Assembly: GCA_002329205.1 (NCBI GenBank)
Contig: DCTC01000001.1
Coordinates: forward strand, 582,623 to 646,622
Direction of reading: 5' to 3'
Length of the DNA: 64,000 nt
From: Candidatus Roizmanbacteria bacterium UBA1450
GTDB taxonomy: Bacteria; Patescibacteriota; Microgenomatia; UBA1406; GWC2-37-13
Shown here: piece after piece, positions 26,664 through 35,697 of the stretch
Numbering within the stretch: position 1 is the stretch's first letter
Layout: each line of letters opens with the position of its first letter
Notes under the pieces: generated by a model
What the model was told of the DNA's origin: nothing
Databases searched by the model: none
The model's input: only the letters and a program-made list of their open reading frames with translations
Program-made: the position numbers and the translations under genes

Positions 26664-27950
26664 ATGTATTTCAAATACCAAAACACAACAAACCTGGAAG
26701 AACACCAAATTGCGGAAACGGGAAAAACTCTTGACACCTACCGAGACCACCTGGTGAACGTCATGGAGTCGGGTAATTATGAAGCGGCTGAAAGTTCTAT
26801 CAATCTGCCGACAGATGATACTTTACTGAAAAATGTACAGGAACTGGTCGAAAAAAAGAAAACCGAGATTCTGAAATATATTATCGTTATCGGTATTGGG
26901 GGATCCAATCTCGGGACAAAAGCTATTTACGATGCAATTCACGGCTATTACGATTTGCTGGAGCCTGATCGGTTTCCGAAAATGATTTTTCTGGATACGC
27001 AGGATGAGACTATCCTCTCAAAAGTTGTTCCTCTCCTCTCTTCCTGTACTTCAAAAGATGAACTTCTCATCAACGCCATCAGCAAATCAGGTGGAACAAC
27101 AGAAACTATGACAAATTTAGAAGTGCTCTCCTCTTCTCTATCTCAGAAATTTCCAGATATTGCTGATCGCATTGTATTTACGACTGATGAAGGTTCAAAT
27201 ATGCACAAAAAAGCTGCAGAACTCGGAATTGATGTCCTACTCATGCCGAAACAGGTCGGTGGAAGGTTCTCTGTACTCTCTGCCGTGGGACTGTTTCCGC
27301 TTGCTTTAGCTGGGTTTGATATTGATAAACTCAGACGTGGTGCGGCAAATATGCGGGATATATGCGGGAAAAGAGTTTTTTTTGAAGATAATCCAGCCAT
27401 GGCTTCTGCTTCTATCCTCTATTTACTGTCACAACAAGGAAAAAACATCAATGACAATTTTATATTTCTCCCTCAACTTGAATCACTGGGAAAGTGGTAC
27501 CGGCAACTCATGGGGGAGAGTGTTGGAAAGAATGGTAAAGGAATTACTCCGACAGTCTCTATCGGATCAACTGATTTACACTCTGTTGGCCAGCTCTATC
27601 TGGGCGGCCCGAAAGACAAAATCACAACATTTGTGTATGCAACAGAGAATCTTAACGGAACGACCGTACCGGAGGAACTAACATACAATCTTGTCCCTGT
27701 CATTAAAGGGAAAAAAATCCATTCCATCATGAATGCAATAGTACAAGGGACAAAAATCGCCTATAAAAATCAACACATACCATATATGGAAATCGGCTTT
27801 GAAAAAATCGATGAAGAAGCGCTGGGAGAATTTTTACAGTTTAAAATGATAGAGATGATGTATCTAGGAAAACTTATGGAGGTAAATACGTTTGATCAAC
27901 CTCATGTTGAGCTATACAAAGTAGAGACGAAAAAAATATTGGAGGAATAA
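26664..27950 (+). CDS. pgi: Glucose-6-phosphate isomerase
   Basis: A 428-residue phosphoglucose isomerase of the short bacterial type (about 430-450 residues). Motifs are IGIGGSNLGTKAIYDAI, INAISKSGGTTETM (phosphate-binding loop) and FLPQLESLGKWYRQLMGES, with the catalytic Glu in the last. It interconverts glucose-6-phosphate and fructose-6-phosphate in the cytoplasm. It follows the manA-like gene, with a structured leader in the gap that may regulate it. The C-terminal stop is directly followed by iteron copy 1. Confidence 0.96.
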   Translation: MYFKYQNTTNLEEHQIAETGKTLDTYRDHLVNVMESGNYEAAESSINLPTDDTLLKNVQELVEKKKTEILKYIIVIGIGGSNLGTKAIYDAIHGYYDLLEPDRFPKMIFLDTQDETILSKVVPLLSSCTSKDELLINAISKSGGTTETMTNLEVLSSSLSQKFPDIADRIVFTTDEGSNMHKKAAELGIDVLLMPKQVGGRFSVLSAVGLFPLALAGFDIDKLRRGAANMRDICGKRVFFEDNPAMASASILYLLSQQGKNINDNFIFLPQLESLGKWYRQLMGESVGKNGKGITPTVSIGSTDLHSVGQLYLGGPKDKITTFVYATENLNGTTVPEELTYNLVPVIKGKKIHSIMNAIVQGTKIAYKNQHIPYMEIGFEKIDEEALGEFLQFKMIEMMYLGKLMEVNTFDQPHVELYKVETKKILEE

Positions 27951-27980
27951 TTCCCGCAAATTAACCTCATTATTCACGCA
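27948..27980 (-). repeat. Triple 11-bp iteron, copy 1
   Basis: On the minus strand three 11-bp units follow one another: TGCGTGAATAA, TGAGGTTAATT and TGCGGGAATTA. Consensus TKCGKKAATWW. This copy lies between the convergent ends of pgi and the aldo/keto reductase gene and overlaps the end of the pgi stop codon. Confidence 0.7.
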
Positions 27981-27984
27981 TGAG

Positions 27985-28866
27985 TTACCAAAGCTTGTCA
28001 GAGAGGGGATATACATCAGACTTGCTTTTCTGGTTCGGGAATTTTTCACGTAAATATTCAATGTCTTCAGGTAAAAGCTTCCACCCGACCGCTCCGATAT
28101 TTTCATCGAGGTGTTTTCGATCCCGCATAGTTGACATAGTTACTACATTTTGCTGAGATATCAACCAATTTATTGCAACTTGTGCCGGTGTTTTATTATA
28201 TTTTTTACCGACTTCATGTAATATTTCAGCTCCGTCCGACAAAATAATGCTTTTTTGCAGCGGTCTCCAAGCGGTTATCATCACATCATGCTTCTGATAA
28301 TAGGTGATTGCACCGTTTTTCTCGATTTCCCGTATTTCCAGGTTGTAATGAAGCTGGTTTACAACAAGTTTATGATTTGAAAAATGCTGTGCCTGCTCAA
28401 ATTGTTTCACTGAAAAATTACTGACTCCGATATGTTTCACAACTTTTTGATCCACCAGATCATTCATCGCCCGTATCGTTTCGGAAATATGTACAGAATC
28501 ATCTGGAGCATGAATGAGATAGAGATCCAAGTAATTAGTATCTAAACGCTTCATAGATCTGTCAAACGCAGACAGCACTCCATTGTAGGTTTGATTGCCG
28601 TCCAGTACTTTTGAAGTAAGAAAAAGGTTACTACGATCAAACTCTTTAATAGCTTCTCCGACAAGCGCTTCCGCATGGCCGGCAGCGTACATTTCAGCTG
28701 TATCTATATGAGTAATACCTGCCTCAATTGCCCGCTTTATTGCCTCAATATCAGATGCATCATTATTATCAGGGTTTCGTTCTTCCCGTCCTCCCATCTG
28801 CCACGTGCCGAGTCCGAACACAGGCATTTCAAAACCGGATATGAGTTTTTTCGTGGGAATATTCAT
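27985..28866 (-). CDS. Aldo/keto reductase
   Basis: A 293-residue TIM-barrel aldo/keto reductase that reduces aldehydes or ketones with NAD(P)H. The tetrad is visible: Asp and Tyr in HIDTAEMYAAGHAE, Lys in LTSKVL, and His in YLIHAPDD. GVSNFSVKQFEQA and the C-terminal cofactor region with PAQVAINWL are also typical. The substrate is unknown. The start chosen is ATG 28866, six bases after TATAAT, in place of 28884. Iteron copy 2 lies immediately upstream of this promoter, so the gene probably shares a regulator with glnA. Confidence 0.93.
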   Translation of the reverse strand: MNIPTKKLISGFEMPVFGLGTWQMGGREERNPDNNDASDIEAIKRAIEAGITHIDTAEMYAAGHAEALVGEAIKEFDRSNLFLTSKVLDGNQTYNGVLSAFDRSMKRLDTNYLDLYLIHAPDDSVHISETIRAMNDLVDQKVVKHIGVSNFSVKQFEQAQHFSNHKLVVNQLHYNLEIREIEKNGAITYYQKHDVMITAWRPLQKSIILSDGAEILHEVGKKYNKTPAQVAINWLISQQNVVTMSTMRDRKHLDENIGAVGWKLLPEDIEYLREKFPNQKSKSDVYPLSDKLW

Positions 28867-28885
28867 AAAACAATTATAATTCAAA

Positions 28886-28918
28886 TAATTCCCGCATATT
28901 TAACGAATAATTACCGAA
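28886..28918 (-). repeat. Triple 11-bp iteron, copy 2
   Basis: Minus-strand units TTCGGTAATTA, TTCGTTAAATA and TGCGGGAATTA. It sits six bases upstream of the TATAAT (28880-28875) of the aldo/keto reductase gene and 14 bases after the glnA stop. Confidence 0.65.
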
Positions 28919-28932
28919 TTTCTTAATTTAAA

Positions 28933-30338
28933 CTACATATCTCCGTAAAAGAAAAAATCAGAGACTGTAGGATGCATCAGAGCCTCTGTAGCTTCCTCTC
29001 TTTTTAGTTTAATATAACTTGTAAGTATTTCTTCTGAGAAAACTCCTGATTTTTTATATGCGCTGTCTTTCTCAAATGCATCAAGTGTCTCAAAAAGTGT
29101 TTTCGGAGTCTGACGGACTCCTTCTGACTCCCAAACATTTACATTATCATACGGTCCAAATCCAAGTTTCACCGGATCCATATTTTCTTTCATACCTTCA
29201 ATTCCCGCAACAAGCTGTGCAGAGAAGGCAAGATACGGATTGCAGGTGGGATCAGGACATCGAAACTCGACCCGCTTGGCTTTTTCCGACTTGTGATACA
29301 TGGGGATTCTCACAGCTGCACTGCGGTTCCTGGCAGAAAATGCAACAGCGGTCGGAGCTTCGAAATGAGGGACAAGCCGACGATATGAATTGACCGTCGG
29401 ATTGGTCACTCCAAGCAAGCCATCCACATGCATCAATAATCCGGCCACATAGGCATGTCCGACTTTTGACAAACCACCATACCCTTTTTGTCAAAAAACA
29501 CGTTTTTGCCCTCTTTAAAGATGCTCTGGTGTGTATGCATTCCCGATCCGTTATCTCCGTATATCGGTTTAGGTAAAAATATAGCAACTAAACCGTATGC
29601 TTTTGCTAAGTTCCGCGCGACATACTTGTAAATCATCAGCTTGTCAGCCATAGAAACCAGCGTATCGTACTTCAAATCGATTTCAACCTGTCCTGCCGCA
29701 GCTACCTCATGATGGTGTACTTCCACCTCAATTCCAATTTCCTCAAGAATTTCCACCATTTCTGAACGGAATTTCTGTAGTTTGTCAAACGGAGCGGCAG
29801 GAAAATATCCTCGTTTCATCGGCGTAGGATATCCGTCTCCTCTTGTTTCTGATCCCGTACGATCCATCGGTATTTCATGGCTTTCAATCTCTATGAGCTG
29901 TTTATATGGAGTAAAGTGCATTGTTAGTACGTCAAACAAAAAAAACTCAGCTTCCGGTCCCCAGTAGGAAACATCTCCAAAACCTGTTTTTTTTAGATAT
30001 GCCTCTGCTTTTTTAGCAATGTAGCGCGGATCCTTCTCAAACGGTTTTCCGGTCATCGGATCGACTATTCCGCAGATACATGACAATGTTTTTTCACAAA
30101 ATGGATCTTTAAATATTGTTGCTATATCGGGGAAAAGAAGCATATCACTGTCATAAATGTCCTGAAAACCGCGAATACTTGAACCATCAAACCCGATACC
30201 GTCTACAATTGCGGACTCAAAATCACGAGCCGCAATAGTCATATGCTGCCAGACACCGCGAATATCGGTAAACTTAAGATCAATAAATAATATCTCCTTT
30301 GATTTAATCAAAGATTTTACTTCAGATAATGAAATCAT
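28933..30338 (-). pseudogene. glnA: Glutamine synthetase, type I, interrupted by a frameshift
   Basis: Glutamine synthetase joins ammonia to glutamate using ATP. The N-terminal part (from ATG 30338) includes VDGIGFDGSSIRGF, the YWGPEAEFFLF metal site and GSGMHTHQSIF. The C-terminal part continues in the -1 frame with the YGGLSKVGHAYVAG, NRSAAVRIP and EFRCPDPTCNPYLAFSA motifs. The two parts fit one chain of about 465 residues if one A is restored in the run of five (plus-strand T at 29485-29489), giving DKKGYGGLS. Everything else is intact, so a sequencing or assembly error, or transcript slippage, is as likely as true loss. The promoter and ANTAR-type leader upstream look well preserved. Confidence 0.85.
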
Positions 30339-30409
30339 AATAAAAATGGAAATAATAAAATCTACTTCTGAAAAAACATAAAAGCTATGGAATCAGATCG
30401 TAGTAGAGA

Positions 30410-30477
30410 AGAGCAGCGTCGCTCTCAATTTAAGAAGCCACAACTGTGTGGTTGAGTAGAATTCTCGTCAATGAGAA
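30410..30477 (-). promoter_or_regulatory. ANTAR-type dual hexaloop hairpins in glnA leader
   Basis: On the minus strand, hairpin 1 (30477-30462) is TTCTC-ATTGAC-GAGAA and hairpin 2 (30451-30438) is CCAC-ACAGTT-GTGG, with a 10-base linker. Both loops have six bases with A at position 1 and G at position 4, the signature of RNA sites bound by ANTAR domains. A third hairpin, AGAGC-GACGCT-GCTCT (30425-30410), also has a six-base loop, with G4 but not A1. The pair begins about four bases after the predicted transcript start. Confidence 0.7.
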
Positions 30478-30487
30478 GAATATATTG

Positions 30488-30515
30488 ATTATAACGAGGG
30501 AAGGAAATATTTCAA
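30488..30515 (-). promoter_or_regulatory. glnA promoter
   Basis: TTGAAA (30515-30510) and TATAAT (30493-30488) with a 16-base spacer. The predicted start is near 30481, giving a leader of about 140 bases. Iteron copy 3 lies six bases upstream of the -35. Confidence 0.65.
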
Positions 30516-30520
30516 GTATA

Positions 30521-30553
30521 AAATTCCCGCAAATTAACTGCATTATTCACGCA
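30521..30553 (-). repeat. Triple 11-bp iteron, copy 3
   Basis: Minus-strand units TGCGTGAATAA, TGCAGTTAATT and TGCGGGAATTT. It directly abuts the stop codon of the gene at 30554 and precedes the glnA -35 box. Confidence 0.7.
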
Positions 30554-31342
30554 TTAGTTTATTATTTCTATCGTATCCTGCCAATTTACCCCTTCAGATA
30601 CCGAAATTCCGTATTGTCCGATACTGAAAAAAAGGAACATGTCCGGGTGTTGGGGATCATACCAGAAATACCGGATTCCATTTGTTTTTGCATAATCTTC
30701 TGAGCAATACTGCGTTTTTTCAAACATTTGCTCCATAGTGTCATTTTCGTCTTGTGGATAATCAATTATTGCTGTTACAGCATTTATGTTTTTCTCTGTT
30801 TCAAGTATTGTTACATAGCACTGTTGCTGATTTTTTCCCTGTAGAAATAGTCTGTTGATTGCATTCTCCAATGATTCCTCGCTCTGCTTTTCAAAAACCT
30901 CTACCCATTGACCGCTTTGAGGATCCATTGCAGCAGGGTAGACATATACACGATCACCATCCTCATACGTAGCTATCGGCTGTGATCCGTTTGTTATTTT
31001 AGGATATACAAATCGAATACCCAATTGGTCTGATTCAAAAATTTCTGCACTGGGAGGAATGAGAGTAGGGGACAACGGTGTACTGGGTTCCTCCGTGATC
31101 GGTTGCGAAGGTTTAATCTCTACAGTTGGTGAAATCGATTGATTTAAATTTTCGTCTGTCTCAATTCGTGAAGTTTTATAGATATTCCAACCGAGAAGCA
31201 CGATAACAATAAAAAATAAGAGGCTAAATACAATAAGAACTATTTTCACTGTTCTGTGTTGATCAGGGGTTATTTCTGTTTCTTCCTGTGGTGGAGTACC
31301 CGAAGGCTGGATCGGTCCTGACTGGTTTACTGATTCATCCAT
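30554..31342 (-). CDS. Hypothetical single-pass membrane protein
   Basis: A 262-residue protein. A Pro/Gln-rich cytoplasmic head of about 28 residues leads to one membrane helix (about residues 30-52), a Pro/Ser/Thr linker, and an extracellular domain of about 170 residues containing LGIRFVYPK and QGKNQQQCYVTILETEK. This style is frequent in candidate-phyla proteins and has no assigned function. TATAGT six bases before the ATG indicates a leaderless transcript. It lies between the GAF-ANTAR and glnA genes on the same strand, so it may share their physiology. Confidence 0.65.
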   Translation of the reverse strand: MDESVNQSGPIQPSGTPPQEETEITPDQHRTVKIVLIVFSLLFFIVIVLLGWNIYKTSRIETDENLNQSISPTVEIKPSQPITEEPSTPLSPTLIPPSAEIFESDQLGIRFVYPKITNGSQPIATYEDGDRVYVYPAAMDPQSGQWVEVFEKQSEESLENAINRLFLQGKNQQQCYVTILETEKNINAVTAIIDYPQDENDTMEQMFEKTQYCSEDYAKTNGIRYFWYDPQHPDMFLFFSIGQYGISVSEGVNWQDTIEIIN

Positions 31343-31364
31343 ACTTTAACTATACCATAACAGC

Positions 31365-32054
31365 TCATCCCCAGACCAAGAGGACAGCTTCTGCGATCTC
31401 CCGCATTGATTTTCGTTTTTTCATCGATTCCTTTCTGATGACATCATACGCTTCCTTTTCCGTAATTTGGTCTTTCGACATCAGTATCCCTTTTGCCCGA
31501 TCAATTATCTTTCTGTCTTCCAACTTTGTCTGGAGTGAGAAAACCTGTCTATCTAGTACAACTTTTTGAAAGGCAGAAGCAATAATCTTTACCATGGCCT
31601 CTAATATCTCTATTTGAGATTTTTCAAATTTGTATTCTTTTAGGTTTTGGATATTAATCACCCCGACAACACCTGACTTATCAATAATTGGCATGGATAA
31701 AAACGATTCATAATTATCTTCCGGAAGTTCTTTAAATCCTTTAAATCGACGATCTTTATAGGCTTCTTTTTCCAATACAACTGTTTGCCTATGTTCGGCA
31801 ACCCAACCGGTGATTCCTTCTCCTGGTTTCATTTTTATTTTTCCAATCAGATTTCCGTGTGGTTTTTTCGAGGCTGCAAGTATCAACTCCTGATGAGATT
31901 CGTCATAAAAATATATAAGACAAGAGTCAAGCGGAACGCAGGTGAGAATAAGTGTTATTAATTTTTTTAGAAATTCTTCAAAATTGTAAGATTCAAACAC
32001 AACCAGCTCTGAAAGAAGATTTACCGTTTCCAAGAGAGACTTGTTTTTTCCCAT
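31365..32054 (-). CDS. GAF-ANTAR RNA-binding antiterminator
   Basis: A 229-residue regulator with an N-terminal GAF sensor domain (about residues 15-165; PGEGITGWVAEHRQTVVL and SFLSMPIIDKSGVVGVINIQ are typical) and a C-terminal ANTAR domain (about 170-229; RKIIDRAKGILMSKDQITEKEAY, split across the helices). ANTAR domains bind paired hexaloop hairpins in nascent leaders and block terminators, often for nitrogen genes. The glnA leader 0.9 kb downstream carries such a pair. There is no receiver domain, so the GAF domain probably senses a small ligand or redox state. TATAAT is five bases from the ATG, and iteron copy 4 lies upstream, which suggests shared control. Confidence 0.92.
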   Translation of the reverse strand: MGKNKSLLETVNLLSELVVFESYNFEEFLKKLITLILTCVPLDSCLIYFYDESHQELILAASKKPHGNLIGKIKMKPGEGITGWVAEHRQTVVLEKEAYKDRRFKGFKELPEDNYESFLSMPIIDKSGVVGVINIQNLKEYKFEKSQIEILEAMVKIIASAFQKVVLDRQVFSLQTKLEDRKIIDRAKGILMSKDQITEKEAYDVIRKESMKKRKSMREIAEAVLLVWG

Positions 32055-32081
32055 GGTTTATTATAAATATGTTTTTGTATA

Positions 32082-32114
32082 AAATTCCCGAAGAATAACC
32101 GTAGTATTCACGCA
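32082..32114 (-). repeat. Triple 11-bp iteron, copy 4
   Basis: Minus-strand units TGCGTGAATAC, TACGGTTATTC and TTCGGGAATTT. It lies between the stop of the AI-2E-family gene and the promoter of the GAF-ANTAR gene. Confidence 0.7.
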
Positions 32115-32118
32115 CAAT

Positions 32119-33123
32119 TTATTTTTTTTGTTCCTTGCCCAGCCGGGGATGCAGGTACTCCTGAATAATTGTTTCACTAAAAAGAAGGATTGGAATAGCA
32201 AGAAGTACACCAAGAACACCACCCACACGGCCGCCAATAAGCAATGCAAGAAGTGTAAGAATCGGATTAATTCCGACAGCTCTTCTCATAATCATCGGAA
32301 CGATAAGATTATTCTCCAATTGCTGAACAATAATATAAAGGGCCATCGCAGAAAAACCTGCAAAATAAGAAGTACTGAATCCGATAATAATTGCCGGAAT
32401 GGAAGAAATAACCGGTCCGATATTCGGGACTACTTCAAGAAGCCCGGCAAGAACAGCCAAAGGTAAAGCATATTTAACACCGATAAGAGTAAGTCCGAGA
32501 TATGTCAGTACGCCGACAATCGTCATAAGAGCCAATTCTCCCCAAAACCAGGAAGACATTCTTTTTTCCGCATTGGAGAGAGTGGTTGAAATTTGTGTTG
32601 CTCGTTTATCTGAGACATACCGATGGAGGAACTTGTCAACGAGATTTTCTTCAATAAGGAAATATAGACTGAAAAACAATGTTGCAACAACGAATAACGT
32701 ATTTGAAAACAAGACAGAGATAAAACCGAAAAGATTGTTTGTCAGATCCGGGATAAATGAAGTAAGATTCGATAAATCAATAGTTGACTCAAGTTCTGGT
32801 GCCAGATCTTCAATGATTACCGGGAAACTCCTGATAAGGTTTGTTGTTTCATACACAATCGGCGGAATAATAATTGAGATGAGAGACAAAAAGAATAATA
32901 CAAAACCGAAAAATACAAGACCTATGGCCAATCCGCGAGGGACTTTCTTGGAAACGAGATAGGAAACACCCGGCCTCAAAGAACTCATAAGGATAAACGC
33001 AATAAGCAGTGAAAATAATATGTCTCTCACGGACCACAGGAAATATAACGCAAGCGGTATCAGTGTAAATAGCGCGATTGAACGGGGAGAAATAACGATA
33101 AATGTTTTATCTTTTACTTCCAT
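32119..33123 (-). CDS. AI-2E family transporter-like membrane protein (PerM/TqsA)
   Basis: A 334-residue protein with seven or eight membrane segments, an early soluble loop (about residues 100-140), and the family's C-terminal motif region VVPNIGPVISSIPAII and PILTLLALLIGGRVGGVLG. The family includes proposed autoinducer-2 exporters, but also sodium/proton antiporters and proteins of unknown transport role, so the substrate cannot be named. It is the first gene after dnaN in the leftward direction. Confidence 0.9.
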   Translation of the reverse strand: MEVKDKTFIVISPRSIALFTLIPLALYFLWSVRDILFSLLIAFILMSSLRPGVSYLVSKKVPRGLAIGLVFFGFVLFFLSLISIIIPPIVYETTNLIRSFPVIIEDLAPELESTIDLSNLTSFIPDLTNNLFGFISVLFSNTLFVVATLFFSLYFLIEENLVDKFLHRYVSDKRATQISTTLSNAEKRMSSWFWGELALMTIVGVLTYLGLTLIGVKYALPLAVLAGLLEVVPNIGPVISSIPAIIIGFSTSYFAGFSAMALYIIVQQLENNLIVPMIMRRAVGINPILTLLALLIGGRVGGVLGVLLAIPILLFSETIIQEYLHPRLGKEQKK

Positions 33124-33151
33124 AGGATTATATGCTTTTTATTATACAGTA

Positions 33152-34252
33152 TTATCCTTCTTGTAGTCGGACAGGCATAATAATATGCATAAACGTCTCA
33201 TTTTTCGGTATTTTAAATACGACGGGCGCTTCAGATCTCAACAATTCGACCTCAATTTCCTCACTATCAATGTGGTTGAGAAAATCTATTACGTATTTGT
33301 AATTGAACGCGACCCGTATTTGTTCTCCTTCAAACTGAATATCCTGTGTCGTGGTATTTTCCGCGTTCGCTTCCTTTTTTGGAGATAAAATCAATCCATC
33401 TTTTGAAAAATCATAGATGATGACATTCGAATAATCACGAGCAAATATTGAAATAAGTTTGGTATTTCTCAACAAATCTTCACGTTTTAAAATGACGGTT
33501 GTTTTCTTTTCTTCCGGAATAACACGCTCATACGGAGGGAATTCTCCATCAATGAGACGGGAATAAAACTCGGTTTTTCCAACCTTAAATAATACAATAT
33601 GCTCTTTTTGTGAATAGGTAAAAGATACGTTTTTCGCATCTTTGACGTATCGAAGAACTTCCTTAAGGAATTCTGCAGGGATAATCATCGATGAAAAGGT
33701 TCCTTTTCTTTTTTCTTTCACAAGAGATAGACGGAATCCGTCTGTTGAAACCAGAGTCAGATCTTCTTCCGAAGCGACGAAATTGATACCGGTCAACACC
33801 GGACGAGCGTCGTCTGTGGAAGCGGTAAAAAGGAGAAATGGCAGATTTTTTAGTAAAAATTCCGGTTTTACTTCCTGGGCTTCTTCTTCCAGTATTGGCG
33901 GAAGCGGAAAATCCTCAGCAACAATAACAGGAAACACACCTTTTGTTTTACCTTGTTGTATGAGAATATTGTTTTCTTCTACTGTTACCTGAATATCGCC
34001 CGCCTGCAAAAATTGAACGAATTCAAGTATTTTCTTGGGTTCAATAACAAGGTCTGTATCCTGATCTGCATTGATTTGGGAACTGGTATGACAATATGTA
34101 TTAAGATCAGTTGCATAGTAATGAATTGTATTTGTATTTATTGTAATATATACCCCTTGTAAAGCCGTTGATGTGTTCAATCTGTCTGAAGTAAATTTTT
34201 GTACGGTGCTTATGTTATTGAAGAAAAGATCTTTGTCTATTGTGAATTTCAT
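33152..34252 (-). CDS. dnaN: DNA polymerase III beta subunit (sliding clamp)
   Basis: A 366-residue beta clamp with three repeated domains. Visible landmarks are the LQGVYI strand near the start, ARPVLTGINF, VSTDGFRLSLV in domain 2, and the C-terminal IMPVRL ending followed by three residues. The dimer ring holds the polymerase on DNA and recruits MutS, MutL and others. It lies 116 bases downstream of dnaA in the standard dnaA-dnaN order, and that gap holds imperfect DnaA boxes (TGTGCATAA at 34287; TGTGGAAAT at 34361, overlapping the dnaA end). Confidence 0.96.
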   Translation of the reverse strand: MKFTIDKDLFFNNISTVQKFTSDRLNTSTALQGVYITINTNTIHYYATDLNTYCHTSSQINADQDTDLVIEPKKILEFVQFLQAGDIQVTVEENNILIQQGKTKGVFPVIVAEDFPLPPILEEEAQEVKPEFLLKNLPFLLFTASTDDARPVLTGINFVASEEDLTLVSTDGFRLSLVKEKRKGTFSSMIIPAEFLKEVLRYVKDAKNVSFTYSQKEHIVLFKVGKTEFYSRLIDGEFPPYERVIPEEKKTTVILKREDLLRNTKLISIFARDYSNVIIYDFSKDGLILSPKKEANAENTTTQDIQFEGEQIRVAFNYKYVIDFLNHIDSEEIEVELLRSEAPVVFKIPKNETFMHIIMPVRLQEG

Positions 34253-34368
34253 AGTTAGTTATATATAAAATAGTAGTAATAGGAGCTGTGCATAAGTGTA
34301 TAAAATCAAAAAGGGATTTTCAAGACAAATAAAACCGGCAAAAAACGTGTGTTCATAACCTGTGGAAA

Positions 34369-35697
34369 TCATGTTGATGACTGCAACGACTTTGTTATCA
34401 TCTCAATTTCATGTCTGAATGTATCATCTTTCATACTCTTTTCGCGGACTTTATTGATTGCGTGAATTACCGTTGTGTGATCCTTTCTTTTTACTAGATA
34501 TGCCACTTCTTCTAAATTGAGGTCCAGCTCCGTCCGAAGCAGGTACATCACAACCTGTCGGGCAAGTGCAATAGTGCTTTTTCTGGTGGATCCTTTAATT
34601 TGAGATTGTTTGATGTTGTAAAAAGAACAAACAGTTTTGACAACATCCTGCGGAGAAACACGTTTTTTGGTATGCTCGGTTTTCGCATGAAAAAAATCTT
34701 CAACTATAGAAAGATCAATACGGGTGGAGTTTGATGTTAGAGTTCTGGCATACAAAGAAAGAAGTGTCCCTTCAAGTGATCGGGTATCATGCACAGTCTC
34801 TGCAATTATCTTTGCCGCCTCCATATCAATAGAAATATTTTTTTCCCGTGCTTTGATAAGCAATATAGCGGCTCTCAATTCAAAATCCGGCTGTTGGATG
34901 TCAACGATAAGTCCTCCGGAAAAACGTGATCGGAGCCGATCTTCAAGGTTTCGAATTTCAAACGGCGGCCTGTCGGATGTCAATACAACCTGTCCTCCAG
35001 CGGAGACAATGCTGTTGAATGTGTGAAAAAATTCTTCCTGCACTGTCTGTTTTCCCGCTAAAAACTGGATATCATCGACGATGATAAGATTGAGAGAACG
35101 GTATTTTTTACGAAATCTTGCTGTTGTTTTGGCACGGATTGACTCAATAAGCTCATTCATAAAACGTTCGCTCGAACAGAAATAGACATTGTTTTCAGCA
35201 TTGTTTTCAAGGATAACTCGTGCAATAGATTGAGCCAAATGTGTTTTTCCCACCCCAACACCGCCATAAAAAAATAACGGATTGTAGGATACCCCGGGAG
35301 ATTTGGCAACTGATTGTGCTGCTGCAAAAGCAATTTGGTTTGTGGGAGAAACCGCAAAATTTTCAAATGTATAGTTAATATTGAGGCCGGCTTTTCTGAA
35401 CAAGTCTTCCTTGGAAGGTTGAAACTCAAGAAGGGGCGCTTCTCCATCAATTTTTTTCTCTTGAATGACAATCTCTACGGTTGTTTTTTTTCCGGCTTTG
35501 AATGAAACCAGTTCTTCAATTTCTTCCTTTTTCTTGTCAAGATAGCCTTTTGCTCCCATGCTCGGGCAGGCGAGGATAAGAGTGTCACCTTTTATTTCAA
35601 CAGGCTGCACATCTTTCAGGATGGAAACAAATATGGGATTTTTTTCTTTTTTTTCTTGAATTGATTCTAAAAACGAATCCCAGAAAGATGATAGCAT
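34369..35697 (-). CDS. dnaA: Chromosomal replication initiator DnaA
   Basis: A 442-residue DnaA. Numbering from ATG 35697, Walker A is GGVGVGKTHL (145-154), Walker B LIIVDDIQFLAG follows, sensor regions include LTSDRPP, and the C-terminal DNA-binding helix-turn-helix has RKSTIALARQVVMYLL and the signature KRKDHTTVIHA. It opens the origin by binding DnaA boxes; two perfect boxes lie 28-46 bases upstream. A longer reading frame to 35763 includes an unlikely hydrophobic stretch, so the ATG before LSSFWDSFL is used. Confidence 0.97.
   Translation of the reverse strand: MLSSFWDSFLESIQEKKEKNPIFVSILKDVQPVEIKGDTLILACPSMGAKGYLDKKKEEIEELVSFKAGKKTTVEIVIQEKKIDGEAPLLEFQPSKEDLFRKAGLNINYTFENFAVSPTNQIAFAAAQSVAKSPGVSYNPLFFYGGVGVGKTHLAQSIARVILENNAENNVYFCSSERFMNELIESIRAKTTARFRKKYRSLNLIIVDDIQFLAGKQTVQEEFFHTFNSIVSAGGQVVLTSDRPPFEIRNLEDRLRSRFSGGLIVDIQQPDFELRAAILLIKAREKNISIDMEAAKIIAETVHDTRSLEGTLLSLYARTLTSNSTRIDLSIVEDFFHAKTEHTKKRVSPQDVVKTVCSFYNIKQSQIKGSTRKSTIALARQVVMYLLRTELDLNLEEVAYLVKRKDHTTVIHAINKVREKSMKDDTFRHEIEMITKSLQSST

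Noticed and set aside
27948..32114. Sigma-54 promoters in the repeated iteron element
   Set aside because: The GG/GC spacing of -24/-12 sites is missing, and TATAAT boxes downstream explain the promoters.
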